A stretch of 36,079 nt of DNA. Source: DAOVVL01 sp965603095. Lineage in GTDB: Bacteria; Pseudomonadota; Alphaproteobacteria; Rhodospirillales; Magnetovibrionaceae. Positions 7,901 to 16,295 of this stretch are shown here, piece by piece. The stretch covers positions 1 through 36,079 of the forward strand of contig CBFDBQ010000018.1 of the NCBI GenBank assembly GCA_965603095.1, written 5' to 3'. The position numbers and the translations under genes were made by a program. Within the stretch, counting starts at the first letter, position 1. Each line of letters opens with the position of its first letter. The notes under the pieces are model-generated. The model saw nothing but the letters and a program-made list of their open reading frames with translations. It was not told the DNA's origin and made no database searches.

Positions 7901-8116
7901 TTAATGGCAGGGAAAAGAAAATGCATGGCGAGCATCGTGGGCTACATCATGAGAAGCCTGCGCGTAACCAACCACCGATAAAAGTCCAAGGCCAAGGGCA
8001 AGGGCAAAAACCGCTGTAACCACTGCGTTTGTGCGGGAAATATCGCTTACTTCCGAGGCCTCACCCATGGTGGCAGCTCTGGTAATTGCTTTGGTTTTGT
8101 AAGGATTTCTACTCAT
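7901..8116 (-). CDS. cbtB: CbtB family protein, His-rich C-terminus
   Basis: A 71-residue protein with one membrane helix at about residues 31-50 (AVVTAVFALALGLGLLSVVGY). Its C-terminal tail has regularly placed histidines ending in FPCH (HDVAHDARHAFSFPCH). Single helix plus metal-binding-like His/Cys tail is the CbtB hallmark. The tail is a plausible site to capture cobalt for CbtA. It heads the minus-strand run and is divergent from chvI across about 180 bases. CbtB genes often carry a cobalamin riboswitch upstream; I looked for the conserved B12-box core here and did not see it. Confidence 0.85.
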   Translation of the reverse strand: MSRNPYKTKAITRAATMGEASEVSDISRTNAVVTAVFALALGLGLLSVVGYAQASHDVAHDARHAFSFPCH

Positions 8117-8295
8117 TTGTGGGCGATTCCTTTTTTCTTTGTGCCATATTTAATAGCATCGTAGCCTCTAATATAACCACTGTCTTTATTAAATATCATC
8201 AATGCCCATACGGCTATAATTTTGCCATAATAAAAGGGCTAAGTACCTTTCTATATTAGCCAAAGAAGAGCCAGAAAGAGAAGGCATAAATACCC

Positions 8296-8979
8296 ATGAG
8301 CCACACCATCGCCCTAGTCGATGACGACCGTAATATTTTAACCTCAGTTTCAATAGCGCTTGAGGCCGAAGGCTATGAAGTGCGGACCTATGGCGACGGC
8401 GAAGAGGCCCTTCGCGAAATATCGCGCAACCCGCCCAGCCTTGCAGTTTTAGATATTAAAATGCCCAAAATGGATGGAATGGAACTTTTAGCCGAATTAA
8501 AAAAACGCTCAGACCTTCCGATTATTTTTCTCACCTCCAAGGACGACGAAGTTGATGAAGCCATGGGGCTTCGATTAGGCGCAGACGATTATATTAAAAA
8601 ACCATTTTCCCAACGTTTATTAATTGAACGTATCCGTGCGGTATTACGCAGGCTTGATCCGGCATCAGGGGGTGGCGATTTAATAAGCCGTGGACATTTA
8701 ATGATGGATACCTCGCGCCATCTTTGCACCTGGAAAGAAAAACAAGTCAACTTAACGGTAACCGAATTTTTGCTATTGCATGCGCTGGCCACAAATCCCG
8801 GTCACGTTAAAAGTCGCGATCAATTAATTGATGCGGCCTATGGCGAAAATATTTATGTCGATGATCGCACCATAGACAGTCACATCAAACGACTGCGCCG
8901 CAAATTTCGTGCAGCAGTTCCTGATTTTGACGAAATAGAGACACTTTATGGTGTTGGCTATCGCTATAAGTCAGATTAA
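8296..8979 (+). CDS. chvI: OmpR-family response regulator ChvI
   Basis: A 227-residue transcriptional regulator. The receiver domain (about 1-118) has the acidic pocket DDD at 9-11, phosphoacceptor Asp53 in VLDIKMP, Thr80 and Lys102 in IKKPF. The C-terminal winged helix (about 130-227) includes LTVTEFLLLHALA, SRDQLIDAAYG and RTIDSHIKRLRRKF, ending GVGYRY. The sequence and the gene order with a ChvG kinase, hprK and PTS genes identify ChvI, which in alphaproteobacteria controls envelope, acid and host-related responses. A GAGAAGG ribosome site precedes the ATG. The kinase gene starts 15 bases downstream. Confidence 0.93.
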   Translation: MSHTIALVDDDRNILTSVSIALEAEGYEVRTYGDGEEALREISRNPPSLAVLDIKMPKMDGMELLAELKKRSDLPIIFLTSKDDEVDEAMGLRLGADDYIKKPFSQRLLIERIRAVLRRLDPASGGGDLISRGHLMMDTSRHLCTWKEKQVNLTVTEFLLLHALATNPGHVKSRDQLIDAAYGENIYVDDRTIDSHIKRLRRKFRAAVPDFDEIETLYGVGYRYKSD

Positions 8980-8994
8980 TTTAAGCTAGGCCTC

Positions 8995-10665
8995 ATGAAA
9001 AATACCGATAACGATAACTCAGCCACGCCAAATAACACCTCTATTCATGACCGTGTTGGTGAGCATATTCATAGCCACGGGTTAAGCGGACGCTTTTCAC
9101 GCATTACGTTACGAATTCTTGCGGTCAATCTGTTGGCGCCAGCAATATTAGTGGCGGGTATTTTTTATCTTGATGAATATCGTAGCAACCTAATTTCAAC
9201 AGAACTTTCCGGTATGCGAACCCATGGCGAAATTTTTGCGGTCGCCCTTGGCGAAAGTGCGGTTTCACCCATGGGCCATATGCTTATGCCCGAACTTTCA
9301 TCCCAGATTGTACGCCGTCTTGCATTTACCGCCGAAACCAGAGCCAGACTTTTCTTGCCCGATGGCAGGCTGGCGGCCGATTCCAGAAATCTACTTGAAC
9401 CGGGCGGACAGGTTCAACGCAAAGATTTGCCCCCACCCATAGCCGAAAAAGAAAAAGAAAGTTTTTTAAGCGGTGCTTTTCAATCAATCGACCGCATATA
9501 TAACTGGCTTCCCGGTGGGGATGATTACATGCCCTATAGAGAAAAAATTCAGCAAAAAGCGGATGATTACCCCGAGGTAATAGCGGCCATGAAAGGTGAG
9601 GTGTGGGTTGCGCGAAGGTCGATGCCCGATGGATCGCTGGTGCTGACGGTGGCCATGCCGGTAACCCGTTACAAACAAACACTGGGCGTAATTTTTCTTT
9701 CCAAAGGATCCGATGAAATTGATACTGCCCTTTATGAGGTGCGCCTAGATATTTTAAAAGTATTCTCCATAGTGCTGGTTATTACGGTTGGACTTTCGCT
9801 TTACCTGGCCGGAACAATTGCAAGACCCATACGTTCATTGGCGTTGGCGGCTGAATACATTCGCAAGGGCCATCACCGCCAACACAAAATACCTAATTTT
9901 GGTGAACGCTCAGACGAAATAGGAGAATTAGCCCGGGCCTTGGGTGATATGACCGAAGCATTATGGGCACGGATGGATGCCATCGAACGCTTTGCCGCCG
10001 ATGTATCCCATGAAATTAAAAATCCACTTACATCAATTAAAAGCGCGGTTGAAACCGCAACACGAATTGAAGATACATCTCAGCAAAAAAAGTTGATGGC
10101 TATTATTCAAGATGATGTGGAGCGACTAGATCGACTAATAACCGATATTTCCGATGCCTCCAGATTAGATGCCGAATTAAGCCGGGCCGAAACAGTTGAA
10201 GTAAACATTTCTTCCATGTTGGAAACATTAGTCAGCATACATGATGCGACCAAGCGTGATGGTGAGCCTATGGCCGTACTTGAAGTCGAAGAAAATTTAA
10301 AAACCAAAGGAATGGAAGACCGTTTGGTGCAGGTATTTAGAAACCTGCTTGCAAATGCAATTACCTTTAGCCCCGAAGGTGGGGTAATAAAAATAGCGGC
10401 AACAAAAAATAACAGTGATATTATTATAACCGTTAGCGATGATGGCCCCGGCATAACACCGGGAAAAGAAGCGGCAATTTTTGATCGCTTTTATACCGAA
10501 CGTCCGCTGGCAGAAAAATTTGGGACCCATTCGGGTCTTGGCCTTGCCATATCAAAACAGATTATCGATGCCTATGGCGGGCAAATAATGGCTGAAAACC
10601 TGGTAAATCAAGCAGGAGAAACCACTGGTGCCTGTTTTAAGGTCTGTCTTGAAGCCGCCCCTTAA
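8995..10665 (+). CDS. chvG: Sensor histidine kinase ChvG
   Basis: A 556-residue membrane sensor kinase. A cytoplasmic N-terminal stretch leads to helix 1 (about 45-62). A periplasmic sensor region follows, then helix 2 (about 255-275), a HAMP linker, and the kinase core. The core is intact: His339 in the H box (ADVSHEIKNPLTSI), N box NLLANAITFSPEG, G1 DDGPGI and G2 HSGLGLAISK. It should therefore autophosphorylate and pass phosphate to ChvI, encoded just upstream in the same operon. In relatives ChvG activity is held in check by a periplasmic partner (ExoR); no such gene is in this window. The hprK gene starts 54 bases downstream. Confidence 0.93.
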   Translation: MKNTDNDNSATPNNTSIHDRVGEHIHSHGLSGRFSRITLRILAVNLLAPAILVAGIFYLDEYRSNLISTELSGMRTHGEIFAVALGESAVSPMGHMLMPELSSQIVRRLAFTAETRARLFLPDGRLAADSRNLLEPGGQVQRKDLPPPIAEKEKESFLSGAFQSIDRIYNWLPGGDDYMPYREKIQQKADDYPEVIAAMKGEVWVARRSMPDGSLVLTVAMPVTRYKQTLGVIFLSKGSDEIDTALYEVRLDILKVFSIVLVITVGLSLYLAGTIARPIRSLALAAEYIRKGHHRQHKIPNFGERSDEIGELARALGDMTEALWARMDAIERFAADVSHEIKNPLTSIKSAVETATRIEDTSQQKKLMAIIQDDVERLDRLITDISDASRLDAELSRAETVEVNISSMLETLVSIHDATKRDGEPMAVLEVEENLKTKGMEDRLVQVFRNLLANAITFSPEGGVIKIAATKNNSDIIITVSDDGPGITPGKEAAIFDRFYTERPLAEKFGTHSGLGLAISKQIIDAYGGQIMAENLVNQAGETTGACFKVCLEAAP

Positions 10666-10719
10666 ATCCGCCTGGGGCTGGAACTCCCCCAAATCGTTTC
10701 TTTTTGCTATGGTGCATTC

Positions 10720-11196
10720 ATGGCTAGTTTTATTGACACAGTTCACGCCACCACAGTTGCCATAAATGGCGACGGGGTTATTATTCGCGGGCCCGCCGGC
10801 AGCGGAAAATCGGATCTTGCCCTGCGCCTAATAGACGCGGGAGCGGGTCTGGTTGCCGATGATTATACCAAGCTTGAAATAATTGACGGCAAGGTTTTTA
10901 CCTCACCACCCGAAACCATATCTGGAATAATGGAAGTGCGTGGCATTGGGGTCATGCATATTGGTACATCGGGCAAAGCCCCATTAGTAATGATAGTTGA
11001 TCTGGTTCGCCATGAACTAATTGAACGCCTGCCCGAACATTTGAACACAGAAATAATGGGTATGGCTATTCCGCTAATTGAGGTTGACCCGTTTGAACCA
11101 TCGGCCGCCGCCAAAGTGCGTATGGCATTAAAAGCAATAAAAGAAAAAATATTCATCGAAGATGGCCATAACCATGGCACAGGAATAAAACAATGA
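10720..11196 (+). CDS. hprK: HPr kinase/phosphatase, short alphaproteobacterial form
   Basis: A 158-residue protein consisting only of the catalytic domain. Walker A is GPAGSGKS at 24-31, and the HPrK signature MEVRGIGVMHI follows about 45 residues later. The ~130-residue N-terminal domain of Firmicutes HPrK is absent, as is normal in alphaproteobacteria. The enzyme phosphorylates and dephosphorylates a serine of HPr; the target HPr, with a matching serine, is encoded three genes downstream. It overlaps rapZ by ATGA (11193-11196). With ChvGI upstream it belongs to a run joining two-component and PTS signalling. Confidence 0.93.
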   Translation: MASFIDTVHATTVAINGDGVIIRGPAGSGKSDLALRLIDAGAGLVADDYTKLEIIDGKVFTSPPETISGIMEVRGIGVMHIGTSGKAPLVMIVDLVRHELIERLPEHLNTEIMGMAIPLIEVDPFEPSAAAKVRMALKAIKEKIFIEDGHNHGTGIKQ

Positions 11197-12080
11197 GCGC
11201 ATCCGCAACCGCCCAACGCACGGTGGTGCTGGTTACCGGAATGTCTGGTGCTGGCAAGACTACTGCATTGAAAGCGCTAGAGGACATGGGGTTTGAAGCG
11301 GTTGATAATATACCGCTATCATTAATTCCAAATCTTGCGGCCCCATCAGCAAACATCAGCAATGGTGATGAAGTTCGCGCCCTTGCCATTGGTGTTGATA
11401 TTCGCACGCGAGATTTTAATTTTGATGCATTCGCAAATGTTGCATCGATACTTCGAAGTGATAAAAACCTCGAAGTAAAAATATTGTTCGTCGATTGTAG
11501 TGATAATGAGCTTCTATTGCGCTATAGCGAAACCCGCCATCGCCATCCATTAGCACAAGACCGCCCCATAATTGACGGCATTAATCTTGAGCGTGAGCGC
11601 ATATCCCGGCTGGCCGATATAGCCGATATAAAAATTGATACAACCGGACGCTCGCCCGGAGATTTAAAATCTCATTTGGGTGAACATTTTACAAACACTA
11701 ACGACAAGGGTCTTGTAGTGTTTTTAACTTCATTTGCTTTTCCCCATGGGTTACCACGCGAAGCAGACATGGTGTTAGATGTTCGTTTTTTACAAAATCC
11801 CCATTATGATCCTAAGCTCCGAGAAATGACCGGACTAGATGCGGCGGTAGGCAATTTAATAAAAAGCGATGACGGTTTTAATGATTTCATGTCCAACACC
11901 AAAGCCCTTATCAAGCCCCTATTGCCAAGGTTTGCGGCAGAAGGAAAATCCTATCTAACCATTGCAATTGGCTGTACCGGCGGCAGGCATCGATCGGTAT
12001 TTGTTGCCGAACGCTTAAGCAAATGGCTAAATGAACAGGGCCAAAGGGTTAGGGTTAATCACCGTGAAATGGAAAAATAA
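11193..12080 (+). CDS. rapZ: RapZ family nucleotide-binding protein
   Basis: A 295-residue protein of the RapZ (YhbJ/YvcJ) family. Walker A is GMSGAGKT at 16-23, followed by ALEDMGFEAVDNIP; the middle has SETRHRHPLA; the C-terminal domain has the highly conserved IAIGCTGGRHRSV. In E. coli RapZ is an RNase E adaptor that senses glucosamine-6-phosphate through small RNAs. Those RNAs are not general in alphaproteobacteria, so the role here is open. Known of the family: nucleotide and metabolite binding. Inferred: a regulator linked to PTS and cell-wall sugar metabolism, since it lies between hprK and EIIA. The EIIA gene follows after 44 bases. Confidence 0.92.
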   Translation: MSASATAQRTVVLVTGMSGAGKTTALKALEDMGFEAVDNIPLSLIPNLAAPSANISNGDEVRALAIGVDIRTRDFNFDAFANVASILRSDKNLEVKILFVDCSDNELLLRYSETRHRHPLAQDRPIIDGINLERERISRLADIADIKIDTTGRSPGDLKSHLGEHFTNTNDKGLVVFLTSFAFPHGLPREADMVLDVRFLQNPHYDPKLREMTGLDAAVGNLIKSDDGFNDFMSNTKALIKPLLPRFAAEGKSYLTIAIGCTGGRHRSVFVAERLSKWLNEQGQRVRVNHREMEK

Positions 12081-12124
12081 TCTGCTACAATAAACTGGTA
12101 GAAATCAGGCGAGGTAAAAATAAA

Positions 12125-12529
12125 ATGATTGGGCTTGTTCTTGTCACCCATGGCCGATTGGCCGATGAAATGTTAGCAGCGTTAGAACATGTGGTTGGAC
12201 CACAAGAAGCATTTAGCAATGTTTGCATCGGCCCCGATGATGACATGGAAGAACGCCGTGGGCACATACTGGAAAGCATTGCCAAGGTTGATGATGGTAA
12301 CGGCGTTATTTTATTGACCGATATGTTTGGCGGCACGCCATCTAATTTAGCCATAAGCGTAATTGAAAAAGCCAATGTCGAGGTTGTTGCCGGTGTTAAC
12401 CTGCCTATGCTTATAAAACTAGCCAGCGTGCGTGAGGGCTCATCACTTATGGAGGCGGCAACACAGGCCAAAGATGCAGGACGTAAATACATCAATATTG
12501 CATCAGAGCTTTTGAAGCAGGAACCTTAA
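12125..12529 (+). CDS. PTS EIIA component, mannose type
   Basis: A 134-residue EIIA of the mannose (EIIA-Man) family. The phosphorylated histidine is His9 in VLVTHGRLADEML; the later ILLTDMFGGTPSN is also diagnostic. It receives phosphate from HPr and normally passes it to an EIIB. No EIIB, EIIC or EIID is found nearby, so this EIIA is probably regulatory, as in other alphaproteobacterial incomplete PTS systems. A GAGG ribosome site precedes the start. HPr follows after 6 bases. Confidence 0.93.
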   Translation: MIGLVLVTHGRLADEMLAALEHVVGPQEAFSNVCIGPDDDMEERRGHILESIAKVDDGNGVILLTDMFGGTPSNLAISVIEKANVEVVAGVNLPMLIKLASVREGSSLMEAATQAKDAGRKYINIASELLKQEP

Positions 12530-12535
12530 AATACC

Positions 12536-12817
12536 ATGCCATCCAAAGATAATTCACGCGAACTAGCCATAAGAAACGAACGCGGACTGCACGCCCGGGC
12601 TGCCGCTAAATTTGTAAAAACTGTTGGGGAATTTAACGCAGAAACATCTGTATCAAAGGACGGACAAACGGTTAATGGTTCATCAATAATGGGGCTGATG
12701 ATGTTAGCCGCAGGCATCGGCAGCACCATAGAGGTAAAAGCCAGCGGTACCGATGCGAGCCAGGCGCTTGATGCGCTAGAAAAACTGGTAGATGACAGAT
12801 TTGGCGAAGAGATTTAA
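12536..12817 (+). CDS. ptsH: Phosphocarrier protein HPr
   Basis: A 93-residue HPr. His19 in RGLHARAAAKFV is the site phosphorylated by enzyme I. Ser50 in NGSSIMGLM corresponds to Ser46 of Bacillus HPr, the site used by HPr kinase. Both sites are intact and both modifying enzymes are encoded in the same cluster, so dual control by PEP (through EI) and ATP (through HPrK) is plausible. It lies between EIIA (6-base gap) and ptsI (4-base gap), so it is co-translated. Confidence 0.95.
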   Translation: MPSKDNSRELAIRNERGLHARAAAKFVKTVGEFNAETSVSKDGQTVNGSSIMGLMMLAAGIGSTIEVKASGTDASQALDALEKLVDDRFGEEI

Positions 12818-12821
12818 ATAA

Positions 12822-14624
12822 ATGAACCCAAGAATGACAAAAAAATCGACAAAAAAAGTTGCAGCAAAAACTGCAAAAAAAGAAATCGTAATAGATGGGC
12901 TGGGTGTGTCTTCTGGTATTGCCATAGGAACCGTTCATGTGCGTGAAAGCGGTTCTATTTCCATTCCTGAATATAGAGTTCCAGCTTCAAAAACTGCTGA
13001 TGAATTAAAACGTTTTGAAACGTCCCTTGCAACCGCACGCAGGCAGGTGGACAGGCTTAAAAACAAAGCCAATAAATTACCCGCAGCCGCGGCCGAAGAA
13101 ATGGGGCTGTTGCTTGAGGCCTATATCCAAATGCTGGGCGATTCGCGCCTTATTCGCGGCACCATAAGACGAATTAAAGAAAACCGCATTAACGCCGAAG
13201 CGGCCATTCAAGATGAAATAAACGACATCACCCAAGGTTTTGCCCAGCTTGACGATAGCTATATAGCGGCACGGCTTGACGATATTCGCGAAGTTGCCGA
13301 CCGAATTATTCGCGCCCTAACCATGTCCCACGTACGCCCCATATCCACCGTACCCAAGGGAAGCGTTTTAATTTCCGAAGAAGTAACCCCCGCCGATGCG
13401 GCTCAGCTTGACCCCAAACGAATTGTCGGTTTTGCGGCAGTTCTTGGTGGTGCGCAGGGCCATACCGCAATTATGGCGCGCGCCCTTGGTTTGCCCGCGG
13501 TATTAGGTGTGCCGGGATTAAAAGAAACAGCAAGATCAGGCGACACTATTATTGTTGATGGCGAAGTTGGCCGTGTTATTTTAAACCCAACGCCTTCAAC
13601 GCTAGCAACGTTTGAATCAAGGCAATTTGAATACAAACGCAAACAATCAAAATTTACCAGATTAAAACGCCAACCGGCAATTACCCGCGATGGAGTTGAG
13701 ATATCTCTTTTTGCCAATGTGGAATTGCCCATAGAAATGCCGCAAGTAATGATGGCGGGTGCGGCGGGTATTGGTTTATTGCGTTCTGAATTTATGTTTA
13801 TGAACCGCAATGACTTGCCCGGTGAAGAAGAACAGTTTCTCATGTTTAGGGATTTAATAAAAACCTTAAGCGGGCGCACATTAACCGTTCGGACATTGGA
13901 TATTGGTGGGGAAAAGTTAGCGCAAGCATTAACTGGCGATGTGGGTGAAAGCGCACAAAGTGCATTGGGTCTGCGCGGTATTCGCCTATCGCTGGCAAGA
14001 CCAGATCTTTTGGAAACACAATTTGCAGCAATTTTACGCGCTAGCGCACTTGGGCCCATAAGAATTTTATTGCCCATGGTTTCCACTACCCGCGAAGTGA
14101 AAAAAGCACGAGAAATATTAAATAAAGTTGCCAAGACACTAAAACGCAAAAAAATTGCCATGTCTGAAAAGCTACCCCCACTTGGCGTAATGATAGAGGT
14201 CCCAAGTGCGGCATTAACCGCCGATGCATTAGTAAGCGTTTGTGATTTTTTCGCCATCGGTTCAAACGATCTAACCCAATACACATTGGCCATTGACCGA
14301 ACCGATGAACAGGTTGCCAAAATGTATAACCCGCTCCACCCCAGCGTATTGCGCCTAATCGAAATGAGCATAAGTGCGGCTCTAAAGGGCCGGATACCCA
14401 TATCCATTTGTGGTGAAATAGCCGGCGACCCCCGCTTTACCGCCCTGTTGCTGGGCCTTGGCGTACGCGAGCTTTCCATGAGCGCCCACACCATTTTAGC
14501 CGTCAAACAAAGGGTGCGCGAAATTGACCTTTCCGCAGCATCTGAACGAGCCGGCGGCATAATGGCGCAGTCCGACAGCGGTCGTATCGCCATGTTATTG
14601 GATGATTTCAACGCACTAGTATAA
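12822..14624 (+). CDS. ptsI: PTS enzyme I (PEP-protein phosphotransferase)
   Basis: Transfers phosphate from phosphoenolpyruvate to HPr. The protein is 600 residues. The phosphorylated His is His214 in GGAQGHTAIMARALG. PEP-domain motifs follow (GLLRSEFMF, MVSTTREV, FFAIGSNDLTQY), with active-site Cys530 in ISICGEIAGD. There is no N-terminal GAF domain, so this is an EI (PtsI) and not the nitrogen-type PtsP. The first ~20 residues are Lys/Ala-rich (TKKSTKKVAAKTAKK), longer than usual; an alternative start at Met5 would remove little of this. It is the last gene of the chvI-to-ptsI run. Confidence 0.95.
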   Translation: MNPRMTKKSTKKVAAKTAKKEIVIDGLGVSSGIAIGTVHVRESGSISIPEYRVPASKTADELKRFETSLATARRQVDRLKNKANKLPAAAAEEMGLLLEAYIQMLGDSRLIRGTIRRIKENRINAEAAIQDEINDITQGFAQLDDSYIAARLDDIREVADRIIRALTMSHVRPISTVPKGSVLISEEVTPADAAQLDPKRIVGFAAVLGGAQGHTAIMARALGLPAVLGVPGLKETARSGDTIIVDGEVGRVILNPTPSTLATFESRQFEYKRKQSKFTRLKRQPAITRDGVEISLFANVELPIEMPQVMMAGAAGIGLLRSEFMFMNRNDLPGEEEQFLMFRDLIKTLSGRTLTVRTLDIGGEKLAQALTGDVGESAQSALGLRGIRLSLARPDLLETQFAAILRASALGPIRILLPMVSTTREVKKAREILNKVAKTLKRKKIAMSEKLPPLGVMIEVPSAALTADALVSVCDFFAIGSNDLTQYTLAIDRTDEQVAKMYNPLHPSVLRLIEMSISAALKGRIPISICGEIAGDPRFTALLLGLGVRELSMSAHTILAVKQRVREIDLSAASERAGGIMAQSDSGRIAMLLDDFNALV

Positions 14625-14753
14625 GTAAAGTATAAGAACGCCGTAAGCTGCCCTTATTTCTTGCCCTCGGGCCATGAGGCTGGTATCACCCCTGCTTGAA
14701 GTTTCACATTTTCCGGCCCATACGCATGGGCATATATCCTCTGGAGACAGTTA

Positions 14754-16160
14754 ATGAGCAAAGCTAACGATTACCAAGTTGCAGATATTTCTTTGGCCGA
14801 ATGGGGCCATATGGATATTGACCTTTCAAACACCGAAATGCCGGGCCTTATGTCCATCCGCGAGGAACACAAAGACAGCCAGCCATTAAAAGGTGCGCGC
14901 ATTGCAGGTTCACTGCACATGACCATCCAGACCGCAGTTTTAATTGAAACACTAGAAGCCCTTGGCGCAGAAGTTCGCTGGGTTTCTTGCAACATTTTTT
15001 CAACCCAAGACCATGCCGCAGCGGCCATTGCCGATAACGGCACGCCTGTTTTTGCGCACAAGGGCGAAACACTGGAAGAATATTGGGATTTCACCCACCG
15101 TTTGTTTGCTTGGGGTGATGGTGGCGTTCCTAACATGATTTTGGATGATGGCGGCGACGCCACGCTTTTGCTACATTTGGGCAAAGACGCGGAAAAAGAT
15201 ATGTCAGTGCTGGATAAGCCCGGCACCGAAGAAGAAGAAGTTTTGTTTGCCGCCATTAAAAAACATATCGCCATTGACCCGCAGTGGTATTCAAAAGCCG
15301 CCGCCGAAATTATGGGCGTTACCGAAGAAACCACAACTGGTGTTCATCGTCTTATCGAAATGGCAAAAAAGGGAACGCTTTTGTTTCCGGCCATTAATGT
15401 TAACGACAGCGTTACCAAATCTAAATTTGATAACAAATATGGCTGCCGCGAAAGCTTGGTTGATGCCATTCGCCGTGCCACCGACGTTATGATGGCGGGC
15501 AAGGTTGCCGTGGTTTGCGGTTATGGCGATGTGGGCAAAGGTTCTGCCGAAAGCTTACGTTCATCTGGTTGCCGGGTTCTGGTAACGGAAGTTGATCCAA
15601 TTTGTGCGCTTCAGGCATGTATGGAAGGCTTCGAAGTTGTAACGGTAGAACAAGCCCTACCCGAAGGTGACATATACGTTACCACCACCGGTAACTTTGA
15701 CATTCTGACCGTTGATCAAATGCGCGGCATGAAAGACAGAGCCATTGTTTGCAACATTGGACATTTCGATAACGAAATCCAAATTGCCGGCCTTAAAAAC
15801 CACAAGTGGACCAACATCAAGCCACAGGTTGATGAAATTGAATTTGCCGATGGCAACCGCATTATTTTGTTGGCCGAAGGCCGTTTGGTTAACCTTGGCT
15901 GTGCCACCGGGCACCCCAGCTTTGTTATGAGCGCATCTTTCACCAACCAGGTATTGGCCCAGATTGAGCTGTATCAAAATAATAAAGACGGCAAATACAA
16001 AAAAGAAGTTTACGTATTGCCCAAGCATCTAGACGAAAAAGTAGCCATGCTGCACCTGGACAAACTAGGCGCGACGCTAACCAAACTAAGCCCTGAACAG
16101 GCCGAATATATTGGCGTAACCGTTGATGGGCCGTTCAAACCCGATAGCTACCGCTACTAA
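14754..16160 (+). CDS. ahcY: S-adenosylhomocysteine hydrolase
   Basis: Splits S-adenosylhomocysteine into adenosine and homocysteine, clearing the inhibitor left by methyl transfers. The 468-residue length is usual. N-terminal substrate region: AGSLHMTIQTAVLIETL and SCNIFSTQDHAAAAI. The NAD-binding loop is GYGDVGKGSAESL at about 258-270. The family C-terminus, ending with KPDSYRY, is present. The start is an ATG preceded by TGGAGA. It has its own 129-base leader and a strong terminator after it, so it is probably a single-gene transcript or at least ends one. Confidence 0.97.
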   Translation: MSKANDYQVADISLAEWGHMDIDLSNTEMPGLMSIREEHKDSQPLKGARIAGSLHMTIQTAVLIETLEALGAEVRWVSCNIFSTQDHAAAAIADNGTPVFAHKGETLEEYWDFTHRLFAWGDGGVPNMILDDGGDATLLLHLGKDAEKDMSVLDKPGTEEEEVLFAAIKKHIAIDPQWYSKAAAEIMGVTEETTTGVHRLIEMAKKGTLLFPAINVNDSVTKSKFDNKYGCRESLVDAIRRATDVMMAGKVAVVCGYGDVGKGSAESLRSSGCRVLVTEVDPICALQACMEGFEVVTVEQALPEGDIYVTTTGNFDILTVDQMRGMKDRAIVCNIGHFDNEIQIAGLKNHKWTNIKPQVDEIEFADGNRIILLAEGRLVNLGCATGHPSFVMSASFTNQVLAQIELYQNNKDGKYKKEVYVLPKHLDEKVAMLHLDKLGATLTKLSPEQAEYIGVTVDGPFKPDSYRY

Positions 16161-16187
16161 TCGGACGCATCCTTATTTAAAATCATT

Positions 16188-16216
16188 AAAGGGTCGGATA
16201 ATTCCGGCCCTTTTTT
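16188..16216 (+). terminator. Rho-independent terminator after ahcY
   Basis: GGGTCGGA-taat-TCCGGCCC forms an eight-base stem with one G-T wobble and a four-base loop. It is followed directly by six T. It starts 28 bases after the ahcY stop. This also argues against translation of the next gene beginning at the TTG at 16215, which lies inside the T run. Confidence 0.88.
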
Positions 16217-16295
16217 GTTGCGATTGGGCATATTGAGTTACTTGTGTTTTTGGGTCGCTAGCGACACAATCTCTTACATGATTGAGGGATCTATT

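Noticed and set aside
8117..8295. Cobalamin riboswitch before cbtB
   Set aside because: Expected by family habit, but I found no B12-box core or matching structure by eye.
13403..14611. A 402-codon open frame on the minus strand inside ptsI
   Set aside because: It is fully antisense to enzyme I, whose motifs are complete. The translation is Ser/Arg/Ile-rich with no recognisable domain.
16215..16295. Longer DivL starts at TTG 16215 or ATG 16278
   Set aside because: The TTG is inside the terminator T run; the ATG at 16296 has the better GAGGGA ribosome site.
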